Positions 8,697-17,160 are shown, counted from the first letter of the stretch. The stretch: DNA of 64,000 nt from Streptomyces uncialis (GCF_036250755.1 NZ_CP109583.1:8116001-8180000); one strand, 5' to 3'. Program-made: numbers and translations. The notes: generated by a model not told the origin, from the sequence alone.

Positions 8697-9380
8697 TCAG
8701 GCGGTGAAGCGGGCGGTCCGCTTGATCTCCGGATGGTCCGTCGTCGCGCCGTCGAGCCCGAGGGCGCGTACCAGCCGCAGCTGGTCCTGGGTGTTGACGA
8801 CCCACCCGATGATCCGCAGATCGGCCTTGCGCGCGCGTTCCACCAGTTCGAGGGTGAGCCGGCGGATGTTCAGCACCAGGGTCCCGGCGCCGACGGCGGT
8901 CGCCCGGTCCACCACGTCGAGGCCGTAGCGGCTGGCCACCAGGGCGGTGCGCGCGTCCGGCACCAGCCGGGAGATCTCCGCGAGGGCCGCGTCGTGGAAG
9001 GACAGCACCTCCACGCGCGGGACCAGGTTGCGGGCGTGCATCACATCGGCGAGCGCGCGGGCCGCCGCGATGTCCTTGATCTCGGCCTGGAGGGGGGCCC
9101 GTACCGCGTCCAGGACCTCCTCGAACACCGGGACGCGTTCGCCGCGTCCGGCGTCCAGGGTGCGGAGCTGGGCGAGGGTCCGGTCCGCGATGGGACCGCT
9201 GCCGTCGGTGGTCCGGTCGACATCGGCGTCGTGCATGACGACGAGCGCGCCGTCCTTGCTGAGGTGGAGGTCCAGTTCGATGACGTCGAGGCCCGCGAGC
9301 TCGGCGGCGACGAAGGACCTGAGGGTGTTCTCGGGCTCGACGCCCATGATTCCGCGATGGCCGATGGTGAGGAAGTTCAA
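8697..9380 (-). CDS. Glycerophosphodiester phosphodiesterase
   Basis: A 227-residue GDPD-family TIM barrel without signal peptide, so cytoplasmic. Catalytic motifs are present: GHRG at residues 7-10, PENT at 16-19, ELDLHLSKDG for metal binding, VMHDADVDR with the second catalytic His, and AEIK. The enzyme hydrolyses glycerophosphodiesters to glycerol-3-phosphate and an alcohol. The start is TTG 9380, preceded by GGAAGCGAG about 10 bases upstream; no better start exists close by. The C-terminus (GLDGATTDHPEIKR) is the usual end of the family. Confidence 0.92.
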   Translation of the reverse strand: MNFLTIGHRGIMGVEPENTLRSFVAAELAGLDVIELDLHLSKDGALVVMHDADVDRTTDGSGPIADRTLAQLRTLDAGRGERVPVFEEVLDAVRAPLQAEIKDIAAARALADVMHARNLVPRVEVLSFHDAALAEISRLVPDARTALVASRYGLDVVDRATAVGAGTLVLNIRRLTLELVERARKADLRIIGWVVNTQDQLRLVRALGLDGATTDHPEIKRTARFTA

Positions 9381-9767
9381 CGTGTACTCGCTTCCGTCGA
9401 CAGCGGGTCCCCGTACGGGTCGCCGGGCGGTGTCCGCGTGCCCCGCGCGGGCAGGGCGCAGCCTAATCGTCTCCTGGGATGTGGGAAGGGCCGTGGGCGG
9501 GCGCGGCTGGTTGTGTTCCTCCGCCCGGCGGCTCCCGAGGCCGGTGCGCCTCCCTTCACGCCCCCTGGTCGGTGGTCCCGCCCCCTGGACGGGAGGCTGC
9601 CCCGGTTCGTCCGTGTGATGTTCATCCCGGGTTCGGACGGGCTATCACGGGAAAAAGAGCGGTGTGGGTGGAGCGGGGCAGGAGATTTTCCGGCCCCTCG
9701 TCTTGCTGTAGAGATCCTTGCCCGCTTACGGTGGCATAACGCAAGGTTTTCCCGTGGAGGGTGAGAA
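9381..9767. other. Intergenic region with promoter of the DUF6421 operon
   Basis: 387 bases between the divergent GDPD and DUF6421 genes. The last 130 bases are less GC-rich and include AGGAGATTTTC and GCAAGGTTTTCC. A possible promoter is described separately. No gene is visible. Confidence 0.55.
9703..9732 (+). promoter_or_regulatory. Candidate promoter of the DUF6421 operon
   Basis: TTGCTG at 9703-9708 and TACGGT at 9727-9732 are 18 bases apart, a fair match to the housekeeping sigma consensus of actinomycetes (TTGaca, TANNNT). The transcript would begin near 9739, about 29 bases before the ATG with its GGAGG site. This was found by eye only. Confidence 0.45.
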
Positions 9768-11183
9768 ATGACGGATGTTCTTGTGCGGATGGGTTCCGGG
9801 GGGCGGGTTTCTCCGTCGGAGCGGGTGATCGACCACCCTTCCTGGCCCCTGCTCAAGGCTGCCGTGGAAGAGATCAGGCCCTGGCAGTCCAAGGACGGCT
9901 CGATCGACCTCGGCGCCGACCACACCCCCGACCTCGCCCGGGCCACCGCCGTCGTGGAGCGCGTCGTGGACGCCCTCGGCGACCTCGCCCCGCTGCTGCC
10001 CCACAACGCCGCGTACCACACGGCCCTCGCGGCCGATCTGCGCCGCTGGGCCGCCGGCGGCTTCGAGGTCCCGGACTTCCTCGACTCGCTGCTGGCCTTC
10101 CAGCCCGCCGCGCACCGCGAGGACGGACTCCAGCACCTGGTCGTCTTCCCCATGTACACGCAGAACGGCAATCTGGACCGCAATCTCGAAGCGGTCGTCC
10201 TGCGCATGGTGTGGCCCGACTGGCTCGCCGAGCTGGAGCGCACCCGGTACGACAACCCGCTGTTCTGCGGGATCACCTTCGAGGACTTCACCCCCGGGTA
10301 CGACACCAACTCCGCGGTCCTCTTCCCCGAGACGATCGCCGTCCGCGAGGCCCCCGAGCGGTTCACCTGGGGCGGGATCTTCTGCGACCGCGAGGCCGCC
10401 CGGTTCCGGCGTGTCACCGACGCCTCCGTCGGCATCCTCGGTCTGGAGCTGCCCGACGACATCCAGCAGATGGTCGGCGACCAGGACCGCTGCGAGCAGG
10501 CCTTCGTCCTGTGGGACATGGTCCACGACCGCACCCACAGCCACGGCGACCTGCCCTTCGACCCGTTCATGATCAAGCAGCGCCAGCCGTTCTGGATGTA
10601 CGGCCTGGAGGAGCTGCGCTGCGACCTCACCGCCTTCAAGGAGGCCGTGAAGCTGGAGGCCGACGGCTTCCCGCAGGGCCGTGACGTGCAGTTCGCCGTG
10701 CTGTTCGACCGGATGTTCCGCTTCCCGGTCACCGGTGAGCGCGTACGCAACTACGACGGGCTCGGCGGCCAGCTCCTCTTCGCCTACCTGCACAAGCACG
10801 ACGTCGTCCGCTGGACCGACAACAAGCTCCACATCGACTGGGACCGCGCCCCGCAGGTCACCAACCAGCTCTGCGCCGACATCGAGCGGCTGTACCGCGA
10901 CGGCATCGACCGCCCCAAGCTCGTCCACTGGTTCGCCGGGTACGAGCTGGTGTCGACCTACCTCGCCCCGCACCCCGGCTCCCGCTGGGCCAAGGGCCCC
11001 GACGCCCTCGATCTGACGCTGCCGCCCCGCAAACTCGTGGACGACGTGCTTCCGGACGAGTTTCCCCTGAGCATGTTCTATGAGGCGCTTGCCAAGAAGC
11101 TCAAGAACGTGATCGCCTCGACCAAGGGCATCACCGCGGCCACGCCCGGCACGGGCACCGACTCCACCGAGGTGGCCGCGTGA
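9768..11183 (+). CDS. DUF6421 family protein
   Basis: A 471-residue soluble protein starting at ATG with GGAGGGTGAG just upstream. I recognise the DUF6421 family from its streptomycete neighbourhood and sequence style, but its activity is not known to me. Conserved-looking blocks include HREDGLQHLVVFPMYTQNGN, the stretch from LWDMVHDRTHSHGDLPFDPF to MIKQRQPFWMYGLEELRCDL, and LVHWFAGYELVSTYL. The HDRTHSHGD block, with three His and two Asp in nine residues, resembles a metal-binding site. No transmembrane segment is visible. It is the first gene of a compact operon with an SDR oxidoreductase (29-base gap) and a threonine-aldolase-like enzyme, suggesting an enzyme in the same pathway. Confidence 0.8.
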   Translation: MTDVLVRMGSGGRVSPSERVIDHPSWPLLKAAVEEIRPWQSKDGSIDLGADHTPDLARATAVVERVVDALGDLAPLLPHNAAYHTALAADLRRWAAGGFEVPDFLDSLLAFQPAAHREDGLQHLVVFPMYTQNGNLDRNLEAVVLRMVWPDWLAELERTRYDNPLFCGITFEDFTPGYDTNSAVLFPETIAVREAPERFTWGGIFCDREAARFRRVTDASVGILGLELPDDIQQMVGDQDRCEQAFVLWDMVHDRTHSHGDLPFDPFMIKQRQPFWMYGLEELRCDLTAFKEAVKLEADGFPQGRDVQFAVLFDRMFRFPVTGERVRNYDGLGGQLLFAYLHKHDVVRWTDNKLHIDWDRAPQVTNQLCADIERLYRDGIDRPKLVHWFAGYELVSTYLAPHPGSRWAKGPDALDLTLPPRKLVDDVLPDEFPLSMFYEALAKKLKNVIASTKGITAATPGTGTDSTEVAA

Positions 11184-11212
11184 GCCCCGAGGGCAGCCCG
11201 GAGGTGAGCACG

Positions 11213-11962
11213 ATGGACGGCAAGGACACGCTGAACGGTGCGGTGATCGCGGTCGCCGGCGCGGCCGGCCCGGCGGGCCGGGCGACACTGCTGCGCCTGG
11301 CCGAGGCCGGAGCCACGGTGATCGGCTCCGACGCCGACGCCGAGCGGCTCGCCGAAGCGGTCGACGCGGCGCGCTACGCGCACGGCGGGTCCACCGTCAT
11401 CGGCGACACCGTCGACCTCCTCGACCTGCGGGCGACCCGGGAGTGGGCCGACCGGATCGAGAAGGACTTCGGACGCGTCGACGGCCTGATCCACCTGGTC
11501 GGCGGCTGGCGCGGCAGTCCCTCCTTCGCGGACACCGACCTCGCCGACTGGGACCTGCTCGAAAAGCTCCTCATCCGCACCGTCCAGCACACCTCGCTGG
11601 CCTTCGCGGAGCCCCTGAAGCGCAGCGACCGGGGCCGCTATCTGCTCATCAGCGCGGCCGGCGCGAGCAAGCCGACCGCCGGGAACGCCGCCTACGCGGC
11701 GTCCAAGGCCGCCGCCGAGGCATGGACGCTCGCCCTCGCCGACGACTTCCGCAAGGCCGGGGGCGACGACGGCCCCGCCGCGGCGGCTGCGATCCTGGTG
11801 GTCAAGGCGCTGGTCCACGACGCGATGCGCGCCGAGCGACCGAGCGCGAAGTTCGCGGGCTTCACCGACGTGGCGGACCTGGCCGAGGCCGCCGCCGGAG
11901 TCTGGGAGCGACCCGCCGGCGATGTGAACGGAAACCGTCTGTGGCTCACCGAGAAGCCGTGA
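11213..11962 (+). CDS. Short-chain dehydrogenase/reductase (SDR)
   Basis: A 249-residue Rossmann oxidoreductase. The nucleotide site is unusual: AVAGAAGPAGRATLLRLAEAG replaces the normal TGxxxGIG with AGAAGPAG. The catalytic Ser of ISAAGASK and the YxxxK motif (YAASK) are present, and the adenine-pocket Asp (SDADAERL) and the NAG-like VGGWRG region can be aligned. ATG 11213 is chosen because GGAGGTGAG lies directly upstream. A GTG at 11180 overlapping the previous stop is possible but has no such site. The gene overlaps the next one by four bases (GTGA), so the two are translationally coupled. The substrate is unknown. Confidence 0.85.
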   Translation: MDGKDTLNGAVIAVAGAAGPAGRATLLRLAEAGATVIGSDADAERLAEAVDAARYAHGGSTVIGDTVDLLDLRATREWADRIEKDFGRVDGLIHLVGGWRGSPSFADTDLADWDLLEKLLIRTVQHTSLAFAEPLKRSDRGRYLLISAAGASKPTAGNAAYAASKAAAEAWTLALADDFRKAGGDDGPAAAAAILVVKALVHDAMRAERPSAKFAGFTDVADLAEAAAGVWERPAGDVNGNRLWLTEKP

Positions 11963-13029
11963 ACCCTCCCAGGACCGACGCGCGACGTCACCACGACCCG
12001 GACGTGCGCGGCTTCGCCAGCGACAACTACGCGGGCGCCCACCCGGAGGTCCTCGCGGCCATCACCCTCGCCAACGGCGGCCATCAGGTCGCCTACGGCG
12101 AGGACGACTACACCGAGAACCTCCAGCGAATCATCCGCGGCCACTTCGGCGCCCGTGCCGAGGCGTTCCCCGTCTTCAACGGGACCGGCGCCAACGTCGT
12201 CGCGCTCCAGGCCGTCACCGACCGCTGGGGCGCGGTGATCAGCGCCGAGAGCGCCCACATCAACGTCGACGAGGGCGGCGCGCCGGAACGCGTCGGCGGG
12301 CTCAAGCTGCTCACCGTCCCCACCCCGGACGGCAAGCTCACCCCCGAGCTGATCGACCGGCAGGCCTGGGGCTTCGAGGACGAGCACCGGGCCATGCCGC
12401 AGGTCGTCTCGATCACCCAGAACACCGAGCTGGGCACCGTCTACACACCCGACGAGATCCGCGCGATCTGCGACCACGCCCACGATCTGGGCATGGTCGT
12501 CCACCTCGACGGCGCCCGGATAGCCAACGCCGCCGCGTCGCTGGACGTCCCGATGCGGACCTTCACCAACGCGGCCGGGGTCGATCTGCTGTCGCTGGGC
12601 GGGACGAAGAACGGCGCCCTGTTCGGGGAGGCCGTCGTCGTCCTCAACCCGGACGTGGTCCGCAGGATGAAGCATCTGCGCAAGCTGTCCATGCAGCTCG
12701 CCTCGAAGATGCGCTTCGTGTCGGTGCAGCTCGAAGCGCTGCTCGCCAAGGACCTGTGGCTGCGCAACGCCCGCCACGCCAACGAGATGGCGCAGCGGCT
12801 GGCCGAGGGCGTCCGCTCGGTGCACGGGGTGGAGATCCTGTACCCCGTGCAGGCCAACGCCGTGTTCGCGCGGCTGCCGCACGACGTCAGCGAGCGGCTC
12901 CAGAAGCGGTACCGCTTCTACTTCTGGGACGAGACGGCCGGCGACGTCCGCTGGATGTGCTCGTTCGACACCCGTGAGGAGGACGTCGACGGATTCCTCG
13001 CGGCGCTCAAGGAGGAGATGGCGCGGTAG
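11959..13029 (+). CDS. Threonine-aldolase-like PLP enzyme
   Basis: A 356-residue fold-type I PLP enzyme of the beta-eliminating lyase/low-specificity threonine aldolase family. Landmarks are FASDNYAGAHPEVL at the N-terminus, NGTGANVVAL (cofactor phosphate loop), HINVDEGGAPE, HLDGARIANAAASL (the Asp that binds the pyridine N) and LGGTKNGALFGEAVV with the Schiff-base Lys. Threonine aldolases split L-threonine or L-allo-threonine to glycine and acetaldehyde; the actual beta-hydroxy amino acid here is unknown. The GTG at 11959 overlaps the SDR stop. GTG 11941 is an alternative. Together with the SDR, which could oxidise or reduce a hydroxy amino acid or the aldehyde product, this suggests a small amino-acid pathway. 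Confidence 0.88.
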   Translation: MNPPRTDARRHHDPDVRGFASDNYAGAHPEVLAAITLANGGHQVAYGEDDYTENLQRIIRGHFGARAEAFPVFNGTGANVVALQAVTDRWGAVISAESAHINVDEGGAPERVGGLKLLTVPTPDGKLTPELIDRQAWGFEDEHRAMPQVVSITQNTELGTVYTPDEIRAICDHAHDLGMVVHLDGARIANAAASLDVPMRTFTNAAGVDLLSLGGTKNGALFGEAVVVLNPDVVRRMKHLRKLSMQLASKMRFVSVQLEALLAKDLWLRNARHANEMAQRLAEGVRSVHGVEILYPVQANAVFARLPHDVSERLQKRYRFYFWDETAGDVRWMCSFDTREEDVDGFLAALKEEMAR

Positions 13030-13078
13030 CGCGAAGCGCAGCGCACCGCGCCGTTCGCGGCGGCGGGCGCGAGGTCCC

Positions 13079-13117
13079 GGAAGGGGCGCGGGTGAGCGGA
13101 TCCCCGCGCCCCTTTCC
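13079..13117 (+). terminator. Intrinsic terminator of the DUF6421-SDR-aldolase operon
   Basis: A long GC stem, GGGGCGCGGG pairing with CCCGCGCCCC, is extended by GGAA/TTCC with one bulge. It starts 50 bases after the aldolase stop and is followed by a T-containing run (CCGTTGTCC). This is one of the clearest terminators in the window. Confidence 0.75.
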
Positions 13118-13161
13118 GTTGTCCGTGTTCTTCCCGCTCCCGGAACGGCTCAGCAAATGCA

Positions 13162-13191
13162 TTGAAGTTCCGTCGAACGTATATCTATGCT
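13162..13191 (+). promoter_or_regulatory. Promoter giving a probably leaderless transcript
   Basis: TTGAAG at 13162-13167 and TATGCT at 13186-13191 are 18 bases apart. The ATG of the transglutaminase-like gene is only seven bases after the -10 box, at the expected transcription start. No Shine-Dalgarno sequence precedes the ATG. Both facts point to a leaderless mRNA. Confidence 0.65.
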
Positions 13192-13197
13192 GAATGT

Positions 13198-13797
13198 ATG
13201 CAGCTGATCGAGCAGGACGTGCCCCGGTCCGCCTATCTCGCCGCCGATGAGGTGGTCGACCATGGGCATCCTCTGGTGCGCGAGACGGTGACCGCCTTGG
13301 GTGGCGGGTCGCTGTCGCCGTATGAGTATGCGCGGGCCGCCTTCGAGTACATCCGGGACGAGATCCCCCACTCACGGGACAGCGGCGACATGAGGGTCAC
13401 CTGGCGCGCCTCGGACGTGCTGGAGCTGCGTACCGGGATCTGCTACGCCAAGTCCCATGCCCTGGCCGCCCTGCTCAGGGCGCGCGGCATCCCGACGGGC
13501 TTCTGCTACCAGCGCCTCACGGAGGACGACGGCAGCGCCCCGGTCCTCCATGGGCTCGTGGCGATCGCGCTCCCCGGGCACCCGCGCTGGGCGCGTCAGG
13601 ATGCCCGGGGCAACACCTCGGGCATCGACGCGCGGTTCTCGACGGAGGATGAACGGCTGGCCTTTCCCGTCCGGGCGGAGTTCAGTGAGGTGGACTATCC
13701 GGTATTGTATGCTGCACCGCATCCGGCGGTGATGGACGCCCTGAGGAGCGCACCGGACCGGGCCGCGCTGTGGCAGTCCCTGCCCAGCTCGCTCTGA
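13198..13797 (+). CDS. Transglutaminase-like (cysteine protease fold) protein
   Basis: A 199-residue protein with the transglutaminase-like core: the catalytic Cys in LRTGICYAKSHALAALLRARG, His in VLHGLVAIAL and Asp in GNTSGIDARF. Such stand-alone bacterial domains act as amidases, peptidases or transamidases; the substrate is unknown. There is no signal peptide. ATG 13198 is chosen because it lies at the predicted transcription start; an in-frame ATG at 13162 would overlap the -35 box. The B3/B4 gene follows 44 bases downstream on the same strand and is probably co-transcribed. Confidence 0.85.
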   Translation: MQLIEQDVPRSAYLAADEVVDHGHPLVRETVTALGGGSLSPYEYARAAFEYIRDEIPHSRDSGDMRVTWRASDVLELRTGICYAKSHALAALLRARGIPTGFCYQRLTEDDGSAPVLHGLVAIALPGHPRWARQDARGNTSGIDARFSTEDERLAFPVRAEFSEVDYPVLYAAPHPAVMDALRSAPDRAALWQSLPSSL

Positions 13798-13841
13798 CCC
13801 GCACCGCCACCGGCAACGACCCACGGCAGGCAAGGCAGAAG

Positions 13842-14540
13842 ATGACCATTCCGCTCACCGTGTCCGACGAGGTGCGCGCACTCGCGCCCGGCTTCATCCA
13901 TGTCACCGTCGAGGCCGAAGGGCTCGTCAACACCCCCAGCAGCGAAGGCACTTCGGCCCTGCTGGACGACGCCGCCCGGCGCCTCGCGGTCCGTCTCGAA
14001 GGCCGCGCGCCGCACGAGGACCCGCACATGGCCGCCTGGCGTGCCGCGTACACCGCGTTCGGCGCCAAGCCCGCCCGGACCCGCAACTCCGCCGAGGCCC
14101 TCGCCAAGCGCGCCCTCTCGTACGCCGGACTGCCCCGGATCAACGCGCTCGTCGATGTCTACAACGCCGTCAGCGTCGCCCATCTGATCCCGGTGGGAGG
14201 CGAGGACGCGGACCGTATCCACGGGGGCATGCGACTCGTCCGCGCGAAGGGCGACGAGGAGTTCCCCACCGCGGCCGAGGGGGAGCGGGTGATCGAGCAC
14301 CCCGAGCGGGGTGAGGTCGTCTGGTGCGACGACAGCGGGGTCACCTGCCGCCGCTGGAACTGGCGGCAGGGAACGCGTACCCGGCTCACCGAGGAGTCGC
14401 GTTCGGCGCTCTTCCTGCTGGAGGGGCTGGCGCCGATGCGGGCCGGCGAGGTCGCGGCGGCGGGAGCGGAACTCGCCGAACTGATCGAGAAGTTCAGCCC
14501 CGGCGCCCGTATCACCGTCAACGCGCCGGTCGGTGCCTGA
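13842..14540 (+). CDS. B3/B4 domain protein (PheRS beta-like)
   Basis: A 232-residue protein consisting of a B3/B4 domain, the fold found inside the beta subunit of phenylalanyl-tRNA synthetase. The pattern includes HEDPHMAAWRAAYTAFGAKP, LPRINALVDVYNAVSVAHLIPVGG (in PheRS this region forms a tRNA-editing pocket), VIEHPERGEVVWCDDSG and CRRWNWRQGTRTRLTEE. Stand-alone B3/B4 proteins are thought to be trans-editing or tRNA-related factors, but the function is not established. The start is ATG 13842 with AAGGCAGAAG upstream. It probably forms a two-gene operon with the transglutaminase-like gene. Confidence 0.85.
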   Translation: MTIPLTVSDEVRALAPGFIHVTVEAEGLVNTPSSEGTSALLDDAARRLAVRLEGRAPHEDPHMAAWRAAYTAFGAKPARTRNSAEALAKRALSYAGLPRINALVDVYNAVSVAHLIPVGGEDADRIHGGMRLVRAKGDEEFPTAAEGERVIEHPERGEVVWCDDSGVTCRRWNWRQGTRTRLTEESRSALFLLEGLAPMRAGEVAAAGAELAELIEKFSPGARITVNAPVGA

Positions 14541-14648
14541 ACCCACCTGGGAGTCGGCCCCGGCGGCGGGCGGACCGGGCGGGGAATGGTGGAGTCGGCT
14601 GGCCGGTCGGTCGGTCGGCCGGGGTTCGGCGGGGCGGGCGGGGCGTTC

Positions 14649-15377
14649 TCAGCCCGCTTCCGCCGCCTTCACGGCCTCCGGGGTCGGCGCCGTGCCACCG
14701 AGGTGCGCGGGCATCCACCAGGTGTCGTCGACACCCTTGGGCCGTACCGGGTACGCGCGCTGCGCCGCCTCAAGAAGCTCCTGCACCTGGTCCCGCACCC
14801 GCCGGGTGATGGCTCCCGCGTACTGGTCGCGGGGGGCCTCCATCGGCTCACCGACCCGCATCGTGACCGGGATGTGGTGCCGCCGGAAGTTGCGCGGCCG
14901 CCCCTTGGTCCACAGCCGCTGTGTCCCCCACAGCGCCATCGGCACCAGCGGGACGCCCGCCTCCTGCGCGAGCCGCGCGGCACCCGACTTGAAGCTCTTG
15001 AGCGTGAACGACTGCGAGATGGTCGCCTCGGGGAACACCCCGATGATCTCCCCGGACCGCAGCGACTCCAGCGCGTGCTGGTACGCGGCCTCGCCGCTCT
15101 CGCGGTCCACCGGGATGTGCTTCATCCCGCGCATCAGCGGGCCCGACACCTTGTGCCGGAAGACGGCGTCCTTGGCCATGAAGCGGACCAGCCGCTTCTG
15201 CGGGAGCGCCGTGAGCCCCGAGAAGATGAAGTCCAGATAGCTGATGTGATTGCTGACCAGAACCGCGCCACCGGTGCGCGGGATGTTCTCCGAACCCTTG
15301 CACTCGATCTTCAGATCGAGCGCCTTGAACATCGTCAGGGCCACGCCGATGACGGGGCGGTACACAAGCTCTGCCAT
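14649..15377 (-). CDS. 1-acyl-glycerol-3-phosphate acyltransferase-like protein (PlsC family)
   Basis: A 242-residue lysophospholipid acyltransferase. The HX4D motif is NHISYLD (H44, D49), followed by KDAVFRHKVSGPLMRGMKHIPVDRESG. The third motif, usually FPEGTRS, reads VFPEATISQSF here, so it lacks the usual Gly and Arg. Block four is VPLVPMALWGTQRLW. The family transfers acyl chains from acyl-ACP or acyl-CoA to lysophosphatidate at the inner membrane face. The degenerate third motif could mean altered substrate choice. The start is ATG 15377. The gene is monocistronic and convergent with the B3/B4 gene. Confidence 0.88.
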   Translation of the reverse strand: MAELVYRPVIGVALTMFKALDLKIECKGSENIPRTGGAVLVSNHISYLDFIFSGLTALPQKRLVRFMAKDAVFRHKVSGPLMRGMKHIPVDRESGEAAYQHALESLRSGEIIGVFPEATISQSFTLKSFKSGAARLAQEAGVPLVPMALWGTQRLWTKGRPRNFRRHHIPVTMRVGEPMEAPRDQYAGAITRRVRDQVQELLEAAQRAYPVRPKGVDDTWWMPAHLGGTAPTPEAVKAAEAG

Positions 15378-15709
15378 GGGACGAGGAAGGCCCTTCTGTC
15401 TGCCTCGGGAGGGGGAACCCGGGCGGGAAGTTACGCAGCCGTAGGTTTTCCGGCCTGCGCAGATCGTGCCCGAAGAACGAACCGGGGGCCAGTCCTGGCG
15501 CCCCCGCAGCGCGAGATCCTCGTCACGTCGGAGACATGTACCGTTCCCCCCGCCGGGCGGGCGTATGCCGCCCCGTCGCGACCCGCCGTCCGGCGGAAGT
15601 TCCGTCCGGAACCAGGCAGGTCAGGAATCACCGCGAACCGGTGCACGCTCTTCCTGGGGAAGGCGGGGTGTCCGGCGCCGGACACCCCCGAACAGAAGGA
15701 CGGTGGACG
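15378..15709. other. Intergenic region with a 24-bp perfect palindrome
   Basis: About 330 bases between the divergent acyltransferase and thioredoxin genes. It contains the acyltransferase promoter area (AT-richer patch around 15430-15450) and the palindrome listed separately. No credible gene was found. Confidence 0.5.
15665..15688. repeat. 24-bp perfect palindrome before the thioredoxin gene
   Basis: The half-site GGGGTGTCCGGC at 15665-15676 is followed immediately by its exact reverse complement at 15677-15688. It ends 21 bases before the GTG start. It could be a dimeric operator, or an RNA hairpin near the ribosome site that acts as attenuator. Confidence 0.6.
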
Positions 15710-16063
15710 GTGGACGGTGCACACGCGCAGGAGTGGGCGCGCGGGCCCGGGGACGGTACGCGGCTCGACGCGGCCGCGCTCGGTGCGGACCTCGGGGAGC
15801 GGGCCACACTCGTCCAGTTCTCCAGCGCCTTCTGCCGGCCCTGCCACGCCACCCGCCGGGTGCTCGCACAGGTCGCGGACATGGTGCCGGGTGTCCGGCA
15901 CATCGAGATCGACGCCGAGGACCACCTCGCGCTGGTCCGCTCCCTCGGCATCCTCAAGACACCGACGGTCCTCGTCCTGGACGCGGACGGCCGTGTGGTG
16001 CGCCGGGCCGCCGGACAGCCCCGTACCGCCGATGTGATCGCCGCGCTCGGTGAGGCTGTCTGA
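15710..16063 (+). CDS. Thioredoxin-fold protein with CRPC motif
   Basis: A 117-residue cytoplasmic thioredoxin-like protein. The strand ATLVQFSSAF leads into the redox motif C42-R-P-C45, and the cis-Pro occurs in LKTPTVLVLDADG. The acidic HIEIDAED strand and the short C-terminal helix complete the fold. CRPC instead of CGPC should shift the redox potential. GTG 15710 was chosen because GAAGGA lies nine bases upstream. It stands alone between the palindrome and the etf leader. Confidence 0.85.
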   Translation: MDGAHAQEWARGPGDGTRLDAAALGADLGERATLVQFSSAFCRPCHATRRVLAQVADMVPGVRHIEIDAEDHLALVRSLGILKTPTVLVLDADGRVVRRAAGQPRTADVIAALGEAV

Positions 16064-16160
16064 AGGCCGTGCGACCGGGGAAGGCTGCGACTACGGAGCG
16101 TTGCGAAGGTCACAAGGCCGAGCGCTTGCTCAGGCAGGATGACAGGAGTCTACTGATCGG

Positions 16161-16190
16161 TAATATCGCCTCCGGGTGCACCCGGAGGCG
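16161..16190 (+). promoter_or_regulatory. Leader of etfB: possible -10 box and 24-bp palindrome
   Basis: TAATAT at 16161-16166 could be a -10 box, although no convincing -35 was seen 17-18 bases upstream. It abuts a perfect 24-bp palindrome, half-site CGCCTCCGGGTG at 16167-16178 followed by its exact complement to 16190. The palindrome would lie at the transcription start, fitting an operator or a 5'-end hairpin. The etfB ATG is 77 bases further on. Confidence 0.5.
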
Positions 16191-16267
16191 GCCGGAACGG
16201 GCGGCTCCGCGCGCCTGCGCACCTGCGGGGCGATGCCCCGGAACTGACGACGAACAAGGAGTTCGGT

Positions 16268-17053
16268 ATGACCCTGAAGATTGTCGTGTGTGTGAAGTAT
16301 GTGCCGGATGCTTCGGGTGAGTGGGGGTTTTCGGGGGATTTGACGGTGGATCGTGTGGGTGTGGACGGTTTGTTGTCGGAGTTGGACGAGTATGCGGTGG
16401 AGCAGGCGTTGCGGGTTGCTGAGGCGTCGGGGGATGCGGAGGTGACGGTGGTGACGGTGGGTCCTGATGATGCGCGGGATGCGGTGCGGAAGGCTTTGTC
16501 GATGGGGGCTGATCGTGGGGTGCATGTGGAGGACGGGGGTGTTGAGGGTTCGGATGTGATGGGGACGTCGTTGGTGCTGGCGGCGGCGGTGGGGAAGGCG
16601 GGGTTCGATCTGGTGGTGTGCGGGATGGCGTCGACGGATGGGGTGGCGGGGGTGGTTCCGGCGTTGCTGGCGGAGCGTCTGGGGGTGGCTCAGGTGTCGT
16701 TGCTGTCGGAGGTGTCCGTCCGGGACGGTGTGGTGCGGGGGCGTCGTGACGGGGATGCGGCGTCGGAGGTGCTGGAGGCGGGGTTGCCTGCGGTGGTGTC
16801 GGTGACGGATCAGTCGGGTGAGGCGCGGTATCCGTCGTTCAAGGGGATCATGGCGGCGAAGAAGAAGCCGGTGGAGTCGTGGGATCTGGATGATCTCGGG
16901 GTGGATGCGGGGTCGGTGGGTTCGGCGGGTGCGTGGACGGTGGTGGAGTCGGTGACGGAGCGTCCGGCGCGGGTGGCGGGGACGGTCGTGACCGACGAGG
17001 GTGACGGCGGGCTCCGGTTGGCGGAGTTCCTGGCGGGTCAGAAGTTCATCTGA
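16268..17053 (+). CDS. etfB: Electron transfer flavoprotein beta subunit
   Basis: A 261-residue EtfB/FixA protein. It starts [19 protein letters not shown] as usual and has the adenine nucleotide-binding region [27 protein letters not shown] and the C-terminal [20 protein letters not shown] segment typical of the family. With EtfA it accepts electrons from acyl-CoA and other dehydrogenases and passes them to ETF-quinone oxidoreductase or other acceptors in the cytoplasm. ATG 16268 follows AAGGAGTTCGGT. The codon use is very odd for this chromosome: third positions are mostly G or T (GTG, GGT, GCT, TCG), not C, giving the coding strand a G/T-rich appearance. etfA follows. Confidence 0.93.
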   Translation: MTLKIVVCVKYVPDASGEWGFSGDLTVDRVGVDGLLSELDEYAVEQALRVAEASGDAEVTVVTVGPDDARDAVRKALSMGADRGVHVEDGGVEGSDVMGTSLVLAAAVGKAGFDLVVCGMASTDGVAGVVPALLAERLGVAQVSLLSEVSVRDGVVRGRRDGDAASEVLEAGLPAVVSVTDQSGEARYPSFKGIMAAKKKPVESWDLDDLGVDAGSVGSAGAWTVVESVTERPARVAGTVVTDEGDGGLRLAEFLAGQKFI

Positions 17054-17160
17054 CGGGCCCCTTCCCGGAGGGGCCGGGGTCCGGGCCGAGGCCGGTCCGG
17101 GCCGGTGCGGGTGGTGTTCTCCCTGCGCGGGTGACCGGGTGACCGGGTGGCCGGGTGGCG

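Noticed and set aside
9726..11288. 520-codon minus-strand frame opposite DUF6421
   Set aside because: It is an antisense shadow. The plus-strand gene has a ribosome site, operon context and natural protein composition.
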